A stretch of DNA of 64,000 bases. It comes from Brasenia schreberi (lineage: Eukaryota; Streptophyta; Magnoliopsida; Nymphaeales; Cabombaceae). The position numbers were made by a program, and so were the translations under genes. This document shows positions 12,147 through 23,062 of the stretch, piece by piece (positions within the stretch are counted from its first letter, which is position 1; each line of letters starts with the position of its first letter). Location: contig JAYKKT010000059.1 in assembly GCA_036023115.1 (NCBI GenBank), forward strand, positions 4,449,501 through 4,513,500, read 5' to 3'. The notes beneath the pieces were generated by a model that made no database searches, had not been told where the DNA came from, and worked only from the letters and a program-made list of their open reading frames with translations.

Positions 12147-13382
12147 GGTTAAACTTCAGATCTCACTGTTAAGTTTTCTTGCTTGATATTGGATTTTCCA
12201 ATGCTGTTGAGACCTGTATTCAATTGGATGCAGGGTTTTTGGCATTTGAATACGGGTTGTCGAATGGTCCAAAGGGGTTATGTCATGGTCGGACTTGGTG
12301 TCGTTGAGGTCTTCTGGTAATAAGGGTGGCGGCTCTGTTGTGTGGGTGATTTGGGGGGAATCTCACAGCGTGAAAAAATAGGTGCTTCTTATCACCTTTT
12401 ACAGACTGCTGCTCAGTGTTGACTATCTTTGTCTAGTTTTGGTGGGGGTGGGGGTTGTCGTGTGCTGGCATGGCAGTTCTAGTGGCGGCAGTGGTGTCAT
12501 CTGGTCGTTTTCCTATCTTGGGTTTACTGATCTTCCTATTTTGCCTATTGTACAAGGGAGTTCATGATAGCTACATGCCATAGCTTATGTGGCCCTCTAT
12601 GAGAGATGGTAGTGAGTTTTTCTGGTTCCTGTTACAGAATGTTAGGCAATATAGATTGGAAAAGGAAGGTATTATTTGTATGTCGAGTCGAGATTTATGT
12701 GATCCCAACTATTGGGTTTTATGTAATTGTTGTGTTCTGTGGTTCAATGCTGTCCGACTTCTTTTGGGTTGGCCTTGGGATCAAAGCACTTGGCGGGTTA
12801 TGTCAGGTTATATGACATTATTGCATTTTGAAAGTAAAGGGAAGAAAAAGAAAAGAAAAGAAAAGAAAGGTAGGAACACTTTTGGCAGGTTAGATGCTCG
12901 GTAAGGCCTTCATAGCGTAACTCAACTTGAATTTGCTCAGTAAATTAAAGCCTGAGTGACAACTTATTGTGACTTCAGTTCTCATTAAACTGGGTTTAAG
13001 GCTAGTAGAAGACCGAGGCGGGCCTCCTGGTTTCAGGTTCCGTACATCCACCGTTCATCTCTTGCTCACTCGCATTTGTTCTTTTCATATAAAAGTTTCT
13101 ACTCATTGAGAGCCGAAAGGAACAAAAAATCAAGTATTGATACACGACTCGCCGTAAAAGCTCAATGGTTGTGAGACATTGATGTCTATTGATGCATGTC
13201 GTAACAATTTTTTTCAGAAACAGAAAAGTAAATTTAAAAAGTTATTATATAATATGGTTAACTTATGATAAGGATGCAGTATGTGTGATATTGATCAATA
13301 TACCCCTGTATCGTATGATACGAACTGACATGAGTGTCACTTGTAATACATGATTGGATTATATCTAAACGAGAAGCCAAAG
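12147..13382. other. Importin-alpha 3' flank, no further gene
   Basis: The first several hundred bases presumably include the 3' UTR; no clear AATAAA signal stands out. A purine run lies at 12836-12869 (AAGGGAAGAAAAAGAAAAGA and on). Nothing coding was recognised. Confidence 0.5.
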
Positions 13383-13470
13383 TCTGATGCACACATCATG
13401 TATCAAACTCTTGACCTTCAACTTGTGAGTTGACCTCTTAGTCAGGTTAGCTATTGCTATTTTTGTGAAT
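13383..13470 (-). mobile_element. tRNA-like SINE, family A, copy 3
   Basis: Minus strand reads TAGCTAACCTGACTAAGAGG, then CTCACAAGTTGAAGGTCAAG and GTTTGATACATGATG. It is a diverged family A copy, the first of five within 2.4 kb. Confidence 0.6.
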
Positions 13471-13609
13471 CCTTATCCTTTCGAATCAGATCTCATATAT
13501 ACATAAATTAATGTTATCCATATGCTCAAGAAAATCGATCGAAGATGCCACTCATATCCTCAAGAAGCATTTTGTGAAATAAGATAATCAACTATATGCA
13601 ATGGGAAAC

Positions 13610-13712
13610 AGCGATAGATCCACCGGCTAGGGAGTAGGCTCACAAGTAAAGGCCATGAGTTCAATACTGGGGCGTGCATCGGGTTTGGCCTCCCTGTTGT
13701 ACTGGAAAATTA
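13610..13712 (+). mobile_element. tRNA-like SINE, family A, copy 4
   Basis: Plus-strand order is CCACCGGCTAGGGAGTAG, CTCACAAGTAAAGGCCATGA, GTTCAATACTGGGGCGTGCA and TGGCCTCCCTGTTGTACTGG, followed by an A-rich end. The box B-like core is GAGTTCAATAC. Confidence 0.65.
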
Positions 13713-13980
13713 CAATCAACTATAAATGAGGATAAATTTTAAAAGTGGATAGTGCAAATTATAAATACATAAGTTATGGGAATTATAAGTCAGCAAAAGT
13801 AAGATAATATGAATATAAATATGTTAGATATCACCCCCCCTGAAATGTGCGACATTTATTTAATAAATTTCACTTTTGTATGGATATGGATACATTTAAT
13901 CACTGGTTGTCGTTTATGTTGAGAGGTGGATAGAGATCGAACCTGTGACTATCCACCGCACAGCTAGATGACTTTGTACT

Positions 13981-14092
13981 AAGAGCAATAGCTCACATGG
14001 CTAGGGTGTTGATTCACAAGTTGAAGGTCATAGGTTTGATATCCGTGGCATGCATCTCACTTGTCCTCACCGTTGTAACCCCCTTGTCTAAG
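13981..14092 (+). mobile_element. tRNA-like SINE, family A, copy 5
   Basis: Contains GAGCAATAGCTCACATGGCT (box A-like), TTCACAAGTTGAAGGTCATA, a box B-like GGTTTGATATCC and GGCATGCATCTCACTTGTCC. The conserved 3' block CCGTTGTAACCC is still present. Confidence 0.7.
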
Positions 14093-14765
14093 CTCTCTTA
14101 CATGCAGATCCACGATTAATAATTGCTGCTCATGTCCAAAGCAAGAGCACCCACCAAACTTTTCACAAGATTTGGAAGGAACCACTTAATGCAAAATTAT
14201 ATATCAAAATGCTATGATATATAATTAAAAGGGGTCGTGCATTATAAGTATTAATGACTTAACAAGGTCAGAACAAGGTTGAAAAAAAAATTCAAATGCT
14301 TATCCATAATGGGTTTTGACATTATTGCATTTAATTAGTAATAATATTTCTAAGCTTTAAAATATAGTTTCTCGAATATAAGATCTATAAGAAGATTTTA
14401 AATTAGTGAGGGTTCAACATTCATGAAAAAGTGGACAAGCATGCCTGCAGAAGTAGTTGGCTCCGGGATTTAGTTAAGTAAATGCATCAACATGATGTTT
14501 TATCATTCAAAATGGATCTATGCCTCTTTGCCATGGCTGCTAATTAAGCCGATCGAATGAACCCGACGACCCTAATTCGTTTCTTGACATGTTTCTCACA
14601 TGACCAAGGCTGAGCCAATGTGATCAAATGGCCTCTGTTAGAACATGTTCATGGGTGGCTCATCATAGTTTTGTGAACCAAGCTGAACCAATCTGTACCA
14701 CCTAACGTATTCTTTTCGTGATCAAGTAAAAACACGACCATTTAATATTTTTATTTTTTGGGGTA
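14093..14765. other. AT-rich intergenic stretch
   Basis: No coding region or recognisable repeat was seen. Confidence 0.4.
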
Positions 14766-14876
14766 GAATGTGGAGGCCGAAGCCAAATGTGTGTCCCAGG
14801 TGTTGAACTCATGACCTTCAACTTGTGAGTAGCAGCACTAGTCGACCTCGTGGCCAGTGAGCTATTGCTCATTGTG
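14766..14876 (-). mobile_element. tRNA-like SINE, family A, copy 6
   Basis: Minus strand: GAGCAATAGCTCACTGGCCA, then CTCACAAGTTGAAGGTCATG, GAGTTCAACACCTGGGACAC and a remnant of the TGGCTTCGGCCTC block. Box A and box B positions match the other copies. Confidence 0.7.
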
Positions 14877-15149
14877 CAATGGCCACCGGCTATGCAGTTA
14901 CCTTGGGGTGCATGATTTGAGTAAAACTTAAAAAAGACCACCTAAGATCTTTCACTAACTGAGCCCAGCTCAACATATGACCTGCCCGGATGGTTCGATG
15001 GACAAACACAAGCAAGTCCCAGAAGAGCCAAACCAAGCTGCGCTACCATCGGCTTGGGCTCATGACAAGTTCCAGCGGGTGCGCGACCCTGAATGGGAAT
15101 GGATATTACTTTTTCTTTTCCAAAAACTAAATCAATAATGCCAAATCTT

Positions 15150-15320
15150 AGTAGGTTAAAGTGGTTTGGCCACTTGTTCCCCTTAAGCAAGGTCTCAAAT
15201 TTGAGTCGTGCCAATGGAGAAGATCAAGACTTGGAGAACTACCCCAGTAGCGGGTCCACCCGGCTAACCCCGGTAGTGGGTCAACCCGGATTAGGCGAGG
15301 TCCTTGTAGGCTTCTAGGTT
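15150..15320 (+). mobile_element. tRNA-like SINE, family B, copy 1
   Basis: Begins AAGTGGTTTGGCCACTTGTT (box A-like), then CCCCTTAAGCAAGGTCTCAA with a box B-like ATTTGAGTCGTGCC. The body has two related phrases (CCGGTAGTGGGTCAACCCGG type). A second copy sits at 61243. The spacing of the two boxes suggests a tRNA-derived promoter. Confidence 0.5.
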
Positions 15321-15659
15321 TACAAAAAGAAAGAATTGATAATTTCCACCTTGCATTTATAACAATTGGTGGAATCCATTTTTCCCCATTCCCTAGTCAT
15401 TAATGGAAAACAATAGGGTGGGTTCCCAAGTCTTTGAATGCTGGGATCCTTCACCATGTATGGTAAAGGCATTAAGCACCTTTTTTTTGTTACAACAGGA
15501 AACTTAACCCTAACACCCACACCCGCACCCACACCCACACATGCACCTTTTTAAAGTCAAACTCTTTATGAGCAACGACCCTAAAATGTCTTGACATTAA
15601 ACTTAACACTCTCAATGTAAATACTTCTTTTATTTATATGATGAAGAGGTTGGAACAAA
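15321..15659. other. Intergenic stretch
   Basis: No gene recognised. A short (CCCACA)-type run lies at about 15515-15541. Confidence 0.4.
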
Positions 15660-15740
15660 TGTACTCACATGTTATTAAATTCATGACCTTGAGTTTGTGA
15701 ATCGACGCTTAGCAGGTAAACTATTGCCCTTTGTGCATTT
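15660..15740 (-). mobile_element. tRNA-like SINE, family A, copy 7
   Basis: Minus strand reads GGCAATAGTTTACCTGCTAA, then TTCACAAACTCAAGGTCATG and AATTTAATAACATG. It is a diverged, partial copy. Confidence 0.5.
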
Positions 15741-15787
15741 TGCTCACTAATTTTAACTCCACCCAGCATGTTAACTTGGTACTGCTC

Positions 15788-15905
15788 ACAGGGCCGTTGC
15801 TCGCTGAAGAAGGGATTTGGCTCTTTGGCAGAGGGTCAAGAGTTCAATACCCACTGTGCATCTGGTAGCAGTTTGTTTAACACCAGCCCATCTATCAAAA
15901 AGAAC
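15788..15905 (+). mobile_element. tRNA-like SINE, family C, copy 2
   Basis: Shares with 7371-7492 the blocks TTGGCTCTxTGxCAGAxxGTCA, GAGTTCAATACCCACTGTGC, ATCTGGTAGCAGTTTG and CCCATCTATCAAAAAG. It ends in an A-rich tail. Confidence 0.5.
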
Positions 15906-16218
15906 AAATCTGTTAAGGACATCAGCTAAACTCTATGGCTATTAACCGAGCCTCGGTTTAGGTAATTCAACGGCCGCCAAACGAGACGAGATCCTTGTTC
16001 AACACATCTAGAGTGGCCCGAGTTGGCTTCATACTCGGCTCGACTTCGATCGACTGGCTGACAGGCTAAACATGAACTACACCATGAGCTGGCTAACAAG
16101 CTAAGCCATTGCTTGGTTGCTTCAGCTCGTTAACTAGTCCTGGTGCTCACCAAAAGGTAAGTGACTCGATAACACTTTCTCAATAAGAGGATTACTATTC
16201 AAACACCCTTTTTTTCTA

Positions 16219-19200
16219 CAACAACAACAACAACAACTAAGGCTTTTCCCATACTAGACGGGGTCGGCCACATAGATTCTTTATTTCCACAGATCCCTAT
16301 CGTGTGTCATGTTAGCAGTTAACTCCAAATAAGCTAGATCATTCTTTATTATTTCTTTCCAACACTTTTGTGATCGTCCTCCTATTTTAATACTTTCTAA
16401 ATTTAGTTTTTCTAACCTTCTTACAGGTTGTTCTTTTGATATTCTTTCTATATGTCCAAACCATCTTAAACGATGTTCTCTCATTTTATCCTCTATTGGT
16501 GCCACTCCTAATTTGTTTATAATAACCTCATTATGTATATGGTCTTTTCTTGTATGACCACTCATCCATCTCAACATCTTCATTTCTGTCACAGACATCT
16601 TTTGTACATGTTGATGATTAACTGCCCAACACTCAGAACCATGAAACATGACAGACCTAATTGCTGTTCTATAATATTTACCTTTTAATTTTAATGGTAT
16701 CTTCTTATCACAAAGAATATCTGTTGCTCCTCAACATTTTAACCAACTAGCATTAATTCTACGTGTAACATCTCCATCAATTCTTCCATCACTTTGAAAA
16801 ATTGACCCTAGGTATTTAAAACTTTCCTTTTGGGGAATGCAATGTGTGCCAATTTTAATTTCTATGTCATCTGAAGTAGCCAAATGATCAAACTTACATT
16901 CCATATATTCTATCTTTGTTCTACTAAGTCGGAGGCCTTTGCTTTCTAATGTTTCTCTCCATAGTTCCAATTTTCTATTAACTTTTTCCTTAGACTCCTC
17001 CACTAATACAATGTCATCTACAAATAACATACACCAAGGTACTTCATCTTGAATATGTTTTGTTAACTCATCCATCACCATTATAAATAAGTATGGACTT
17101 AAAGTTGATCCTTGATATAACCCAATATTAACTTTAAAGAAGTCTGTCGTTCCTTCATGAGTCCTCAGACATGTTTTTGCACCATCATGCATGTCTCTTA
17201 TAAGGTTAATATATGTCAATGGGATACCTCTTTTTTCCAAAGTTCTCTAAAGAACCTCCCTCGGTACCCTATCATAAGCTTTTTCTAGATCAATAAATAT
17301 CATGTGAAGGTCTTTCTTTTTTGCTCTAAAATGTTCCACAAGACGTCTCAAAAGGTGAATCGCTTCAATAGTAGATATGTCTGGCATAAATCCGAATTGG
17401 TTCTCTGTTGTACTTGATACTTGTCTTAACCTACGTTCGATAATTCTTTCCCATAATTTCATAGTATGACTCATTAACTTGATACCTCGATAATTCGCAC
17501 AATTTTGAATGTCTCCCTTGTTCTTATATATGGGTATAAGTGTACTTGCTCTCCATTCCTCGGGCATCTTTTGGTTTTTCCATATTTCATTAAATAGTCT
17601 TGTGAGCCAAGTGATTCCTATTTCTCCTAGTATTTTCTAAACTTCTATAGGAATATTATCTGGTCCTACCGATTTACCACTCTTTATATGTTTAAGAGCC
17701 TCTTTGACTTCACTCTCTTGAATACGTCGGTAGAAATTGTGATTTATATACTTTTCTAACTTCGCTAAATTTCCTAAACTAATACTAACATCTTTATTTT
17801 CATTAAAAAGATTATAAAAATAGTTTTTCCATCTATTTCTTATATCATCATGTGCCACTAGAATTTTTTCATCCTCGTCTTTTATGCATCTAACATAATT
17901 AAGATCTTTAGTTTTCTTATCTCTAGCCCTAGCTATCCTAAAAATATCTCTTTCACTCTCTTTTGAGTTGAGTTTTTTATATAAGTCCTCCCAAATCTTA
18001 GCTTTTGTTTCACTAACGGCCTTTTTCACTTCCTTCTTTGCTTTCTTATAAGCTTCTAAAGTTTTACTAGTTTTCTTAGCACAATGTAATTTGTAACATG
18101 CCCTCTTTGCCTTGATTTTATTTTGTACTACTTCACTCTACCACCAAGCTTCTTTTTATGCTGGTACACCTCCCTTAGATACTCCTAACACATCTTTCGC
18201 CACTTTCCTAATATGTATAGCCATATTGTTCCACATATCAGAGGGTGTGCCAACATAATTCCAAATATCTCCTTGAAGGACTTTCTGTTTAAATATATCT
18301 TCTTTCTCGCTTTTGAGGTTCCACCATTTAGTCCGAATAGCTCGATGCACTCTTTTCTTCTTTGTCCATTTTTTTATTTGTAAATCCATAACTAAAAGTC
18401 GATGTTGGGTGGTTTAGCTTTCTCCTAGAATTACCTTACGATCTTTACAACACGCTCTATCTTTTTTTCTACAAATAAAGAAATCAATTTGTGTTTGTGA
18501 TAAGCCACTCTTATAAGTAATTAAATGTTCATCTCGTTTTTTAAAGATTGTATTGACTATAAAGAGATCAAATGACATAGAAAAATTTAAAATCTCCCTA
18601 CTTTCCTCGTTTATATCCCTAAAACCAAAGTTTCCATGAATCCCTTGATATCCTAATGCCTCTTTACCGACATGTCCATTTAAATCTCCTCCTAAACAAA
18701 TCATCTCCCTTTGTGAAATCTTTTGAAACACCTTATCTAACTCTTCCTAAAAAACTGTCTTTATACTATCTTCTAGTCCTACTTGGGGTGCGTAAGGACA
18801 AACTATATTCAAAACCTCTTCTCCTAATACTAATTTCAACGTCATGATTCGGTCACCATATCGTTGTATGTCTACTACACTCTCCTTTAAATCTTTATTT
18901 ATGATAATACCAACTCCGTTTTGAGCCTTTTCTTTACTAGAGTACTATAATTTAAAACCTGTATCCTCTATCTCCTTTGCTTTTTCTCCAACCCATTTTG
19001 TCTCTTGTAAATATAGAATATGAATCTTTCTCCGAATCATAGTATCTACCACCTCCATTAGCTTACCCGATAATGTTCCGATATTCTAAGAACCAATACG
19101 AATCTTATTATCTAGGACTAGCTTCCTTACCCTCCGCATCCGTCCATAATCAAAATGCGGAGACCCTCTCTGAAAATTTTTCACTATATTCGGGTGGCAA

Positions 19201-19225
19201 TGTAGTGGGACTAACTTCTTTACCC
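16219..19225 (-). mobile_element. RTE-like LINE, copy L1, near full length
   Basis: A 3.0-kb non-LTR retrotransposon copy on the minus strand. Its 3' end is the (TTG)n tail at the left edge and its 5' end is at the right. An exact 16-base duplication, ACACCCTTTTTTTCTA, flanks it at 16203-16218 and 19226-19241. Order from the 5' end: apurinic endonuclease, then reverse transcriptase, then a C-terminal region ending at the tail, without RNase H. That order, the single reading frame, the short length and the microsatellite tail fit the RTE clade. Confidence 0.85.
16281..19130 (-). pseudogene. Endonuclease-reverse transcriptase ORF of LINE copy L1
   Basis: Reads from the endonuclease start near 19130 (IRIGSWNIGTLSGK; GGDLNGHVG at about 18680) through reverse transcriptase ([46 protein letters not shown]) to a C-terminal domain ([12 protein letters not shown]). 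From 18731 down to 16281 it stays in one frame and is interrupted only by stop codons. Against copies L5 and L7, three of these stops are Trp TGG changed to TAG (at about 17246, 17636 and 18137). The catalytic box reads FVDDIV rather than FADDIV at about 17020. The protein cannot be made as it stands. Confidence 0.88.
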
Positions 19226-19241
19226 ACACCCTTTTTTTCTA

Positions 19242-19828
19242 AAATACCAAAATTACATCTCATCACATTCTCTCATCTTTGACACCAAATTCTATAATTT
19301 ATCTCTCCTCTTACACCCAATTCTAGTAAGGGCCTCTTTAAGATCTTTTCACTCCGATGACTCATATTTTATTCATTTTTCAGTGCATTGCAACTAGATA
19401 ATGCATACTCTTATTAATCTTGCCGAAGAAAAAAAATAAAAATTAAGAAAAATACAAAAATGAAATCAATAATAATAAGAACAATAAAAATCAAGAGAAC
19501 AAAAGAAAAAAGAAAAGGAAATAAGAAATATATAAAAAATTAAAAAATGACGTTAAGTTCCCAACTAAAGGTGTGACATAGACACATCATGAGTTAATAG
19601 TTTTTCATTTTCATTCCAACTAGAAACAAAATCAATATACCAAATAAACAAAACAAGAAAGAATATATCAAATCAACAAATACCTTATTAAATCATTGAA
19701 ACTCTTCAAATAAGCTTTTTCATTCTTTTTTGGTCATATTCAAATTCATTTAATCAAGCTTCGAGTGATGTGTCACTCAAAAATTAGTGTAAATGTACAA
19801 AAAGTTGAAGACGAAGAAGTACAATATG
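19242..19828. other. AT-rich spacer between two LINEs
   Basis: Contains A-rich runs of low complexity (19430-19550). No coding signal was recognised. Confidence 0.4.
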
Positions 19829-22690
19829 AATCAACAATAACAACTAAGCCTTTTCCTATACTAAATGTGGTCGACTACATGGATTGTTTGTTTCCATATA
19901 ACCCTATTATGTGTCATGCTAGTAGTTAACTCAATATAAACTAAATCATTTTTTATAGTTTGTTTACAACACTTTTATAGTATCATTTTCCTCTATTAAC
20001 ATTTTTACAATCTAGTTTTCATATCTTCTTACAACAACATTTTTTGGTCGTCTTTTTACATGTTCAAACTATCTTAAATGATTTTTCTTTATTTTATCAT
20101 CTATTTGTGGTACTCTTAATTGGTTTCTAATAACCTTATTATGGATATGGTCTTTCCTTGTGTGACCACTTATCCATCTTATCTTCATTTTGGCTACAGA
20201 CATCTTTTGCACATGTTGATGATTAATTGCCCAACACTTACAACTATAAAATATAGCATGTCTAATTGTTGGTGTATAATATTTACCTTTTAACTTTAAT
20301 GGTATATTCTTATCATAGAGAATACCTTATGTCCCTCTTCATTTTAACCAACCTGCATTAATTTTATGTGTAACATCTCCATCACATTAAAAAATTGACC
20401 CTAAGTATTTAAAATTTTCCTTGTGAGAGTTGCATTATATGTCAATCTTAATTTCTATATCCTCTAAAGAACCTAAATGATCAAACTTGCATTCTATATA
20501 TTATGTCTTTGTTCTACTAAGTAGGAACCCTTTACTTTCTAATATTTCTCAACATAGTTACAATTTCCTATTAACTTTTTTCTAAGACTCATCCACTAAC
20601 ATAATATCATCTACAAATAACATACACTAAGGTAGTACATCTTGAATATGTTTTGTTAACTTATGAATGACAAATATAAATAAATATGGACTTAAAATTG
20701 ATCCCTCATATAGCCCAATATTAACTTCAAAAGAGTCTGTCATTCTTTCATCAATACTCACACAAGTTTTTGCACCATCATACATGTCTTTTATAAGATT
20801 TATTTATGTTAATGGGATACCTCTCTTTTTCAAGGTTCTCCAAAAAACATCTTTTGACACCCTATCATAAGCATTTTCTAGATCAATAAATATTATGTGG
20901 CGGTTTTTTTATCTAAAATGTTTAATAAGACGTTTCGATAGGTGAATCGCCTCAATAGTAGATATGTCGGGCATAAACCCGAATTGATTCACTGTTGTAC
21001 TCGATACTTGTCTTAACCTACATTCGATAATTCTTTCTCATAATTTCATAGTATGACTTATTAACTTGATACCTCGATAATTCATACAATTCTGAATATA
21101 TTAATTGTTCTTGTATATGACAATAAGTGTACTCACTCTCCATTACCTGAGCATCTTTTGAGTTATCTATATTTCATTAAATAGTCTTCAGCAAATTGAT
21201 CTCTATCTCTCCTAGGATTTTCTATACTTCTATAGGAATATTGTTTAGTCCTATATATTTTTCAACCTTCATATATTTAAAAGCTTCTTTAACTTTATTC
21301 TTTTAATATGCCAATAGAAATTATGGTTTATATACTTTTCTAATTTGGCTAACTCTCCTAAGCTAATACTAATACTAGAATCTTCTTATCCTCATCATTG
21401 ATCATCTAACAAAAGTATGATCCTTAGTTTTCTTATCTTTAACCTTAGCTATCATAAAAATATACCTTTTACCTTATTTTGAGTTAAGTTTTTTTTTATA
21501 TAAATCCCTCTAAAATTTGGTTTTTGCTTTGCGAATGACCTATTTCACTTCTTTCTTTGCTTTCTTATAAGCCTCTAAAGTTTCATTAGTATTTTTAGCA
21601 TAATGCAATTTGTATCATGCCTTCTTTGCTTTCTTATAACCTAAGATTCATCTAACACATCTTGTGCCACTTCTCTAATATGTATAGCCATATTGTTTCA
21701 TATTTCATAAGGTATACTTACATAATTCCAAGCATATCCTTAAAGAACTTTATGTTTAAATATATCTTCTTTCTTACATTTGAGGTTCAATAATTTAGTC
21801 TGAATAACTCTGCATTCTATTCTTCTTTGACAATTTTTTTACATGCAAATCCATTACTAAAAGTCGATGTTGAGTAGTTAAGTTTTCTATTAGAATTACC
21901 TTGCAATCTTTATAGCACGATCTATTTTTTTCTTATAAAAAAATAATCAATTTATGTTTGTGATAAGCCACTCTTACAAGTAATTAAATCATCTCATTTT
22001 TTGAAAATAGTATTGGTCATAAAAATATCAAAAGCCATAGTAAAATTTAAAATATCCTTACCCTCCTCATTTATATCCTCAAAACCATAGTTTTCGTGAA
22101 TACCTTGATATCTTAATGCATCTTTACCGACATATTCATTTAAGTCTTCTCCTAAACAAATCATGTTCCTTTCTAGAATTCTTTGAATTACCTTATGTCT
22201 AACTCGTAAAAAACCCCTTCTTCATACTATCTTTTAATCCTACTTTGGTGCATAAGAACAAATTATATTCAAAGCCTCTACTCCTAACACTAACTTCACC
22301 GTCATAATTCGATCACCATATCGTCATATGTCTAGAACACTATCTTTTAAATATTTATTTATAATAATACAAAATCCATTTTTTTTCTGAAATATCATAA
22401 TTTAAAACATGTATTCTCAATCTCCTTTTTCTCTCCAACTCATTTGTCTCTTATAAACATAGGAGGTGAATCTTTTTCCGAATCATTCTATCTACCACTT
22501 TCACTAATTACCTTCTTTCACTTTGACTAATTGCCTTCTTTTTTCTCTACTCACTTTGACTAATTGCCTTCTTTTTTCTCAACTCACTTTGTGAGTTATA
22601 ACATACAATACTATGTGAATCTTTCTCCCAATCATTATATCTACTACTTTCACCAATTACCTTCTTTTCTTCCACATGCGTTAGTCTAAA
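19829..22690 (-). mobile_element. RTE-like LINE, copy L2, old and heavily mutated
   Basis: Follows the same order as L1 from the CAACAATAACAACTAAGCC tail at the left to the endonuclease region at about 22500, but with many substitutions, stops and short deletions. No long frame survives. Near its 5' end (about 22434-22665) a LINE segment is partly repeated. It is older than L1 judging by divergence. No target duplication could be read. Confidence 0.85.
22434..22665. repeat. Local tandem duplication inside LINE copy L2
   Basis: The word CTTTGACTAATTGCCTTCTT occurs in adjacent units at about 22512 and 22555, and the phrase TGTGAATCTTTCTCCxAATCAT appears twice (about 22465 and 22615). Confidence 0.6.
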
Positions 22691-22882
22691 AATGTAGACA
22701 CCCCTTACCCACTACGTCCAAAGTGTCGAATAAAATATCAAACCATAAGTTTCAAAAAGATTGGAGAGGACCGACGTTTTTCCATTATGTTTTGGGGGAA
22801 GGTGGACGGGCAAATTGAGTCACTGTATCTAAATTGGCATTTGCTTCCACATCCTCATCTCACACGGAGGGAGGGAGAGAGG

Positions 22883-23062
22883 ATGGCCGACAATCCGGCC
22901 AAGTACGAGCCGGAGGAGGAATCTGAAGCCGGCGTCTACTGCTGATGGAGATCCTCGGAGGAACTGAAGTGTTTTTTGAGAAGGACGACGTTGGTGTCGA
23001 GTAAAGGAGGAGGAGACACCAAAGATGCAGGAGGAGGGTCAAGGCCGAAGGTGGTGAGAGAG
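22883..23062 (+). pseudogene. Disrupted 5' coding part of the GTPase-like gene
   Basis: An ATG at 22883 opens MADNPAKYEPEEESEAGVYC, in the same frame as the downstream protein, but meets TGA at 22943-22945. Beyond it, plausible coding appears in other frames: DGDPRR just after 22943, then LGGTEVFFEKDDVGVE ending at TAA near 23002. The frame of the main protein resumes as SKGGGDTKDAGGGSRPK. This pattern suggests small insertions or deletions, or assembly errors, in the first 60 codons. No convincing intron explains it. The main frame is open from 22946 onward, but its first ATG is at 23063. Confidence 0.5.

Noticed and set aside
15093..15317. 74-codon plus-strand frame over the family B SINE
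   Set aside because: It follows repeat sequence, has no domain, and the second SINE copy does not preserve the frame.
22943..22945. In-frame TGA as a possible selenocysteine codon
   Set aside because: Land plants lack the selenocysteine machinery, and frame changes follow the TGA, so disruption or assembly error is the simpler explanation.
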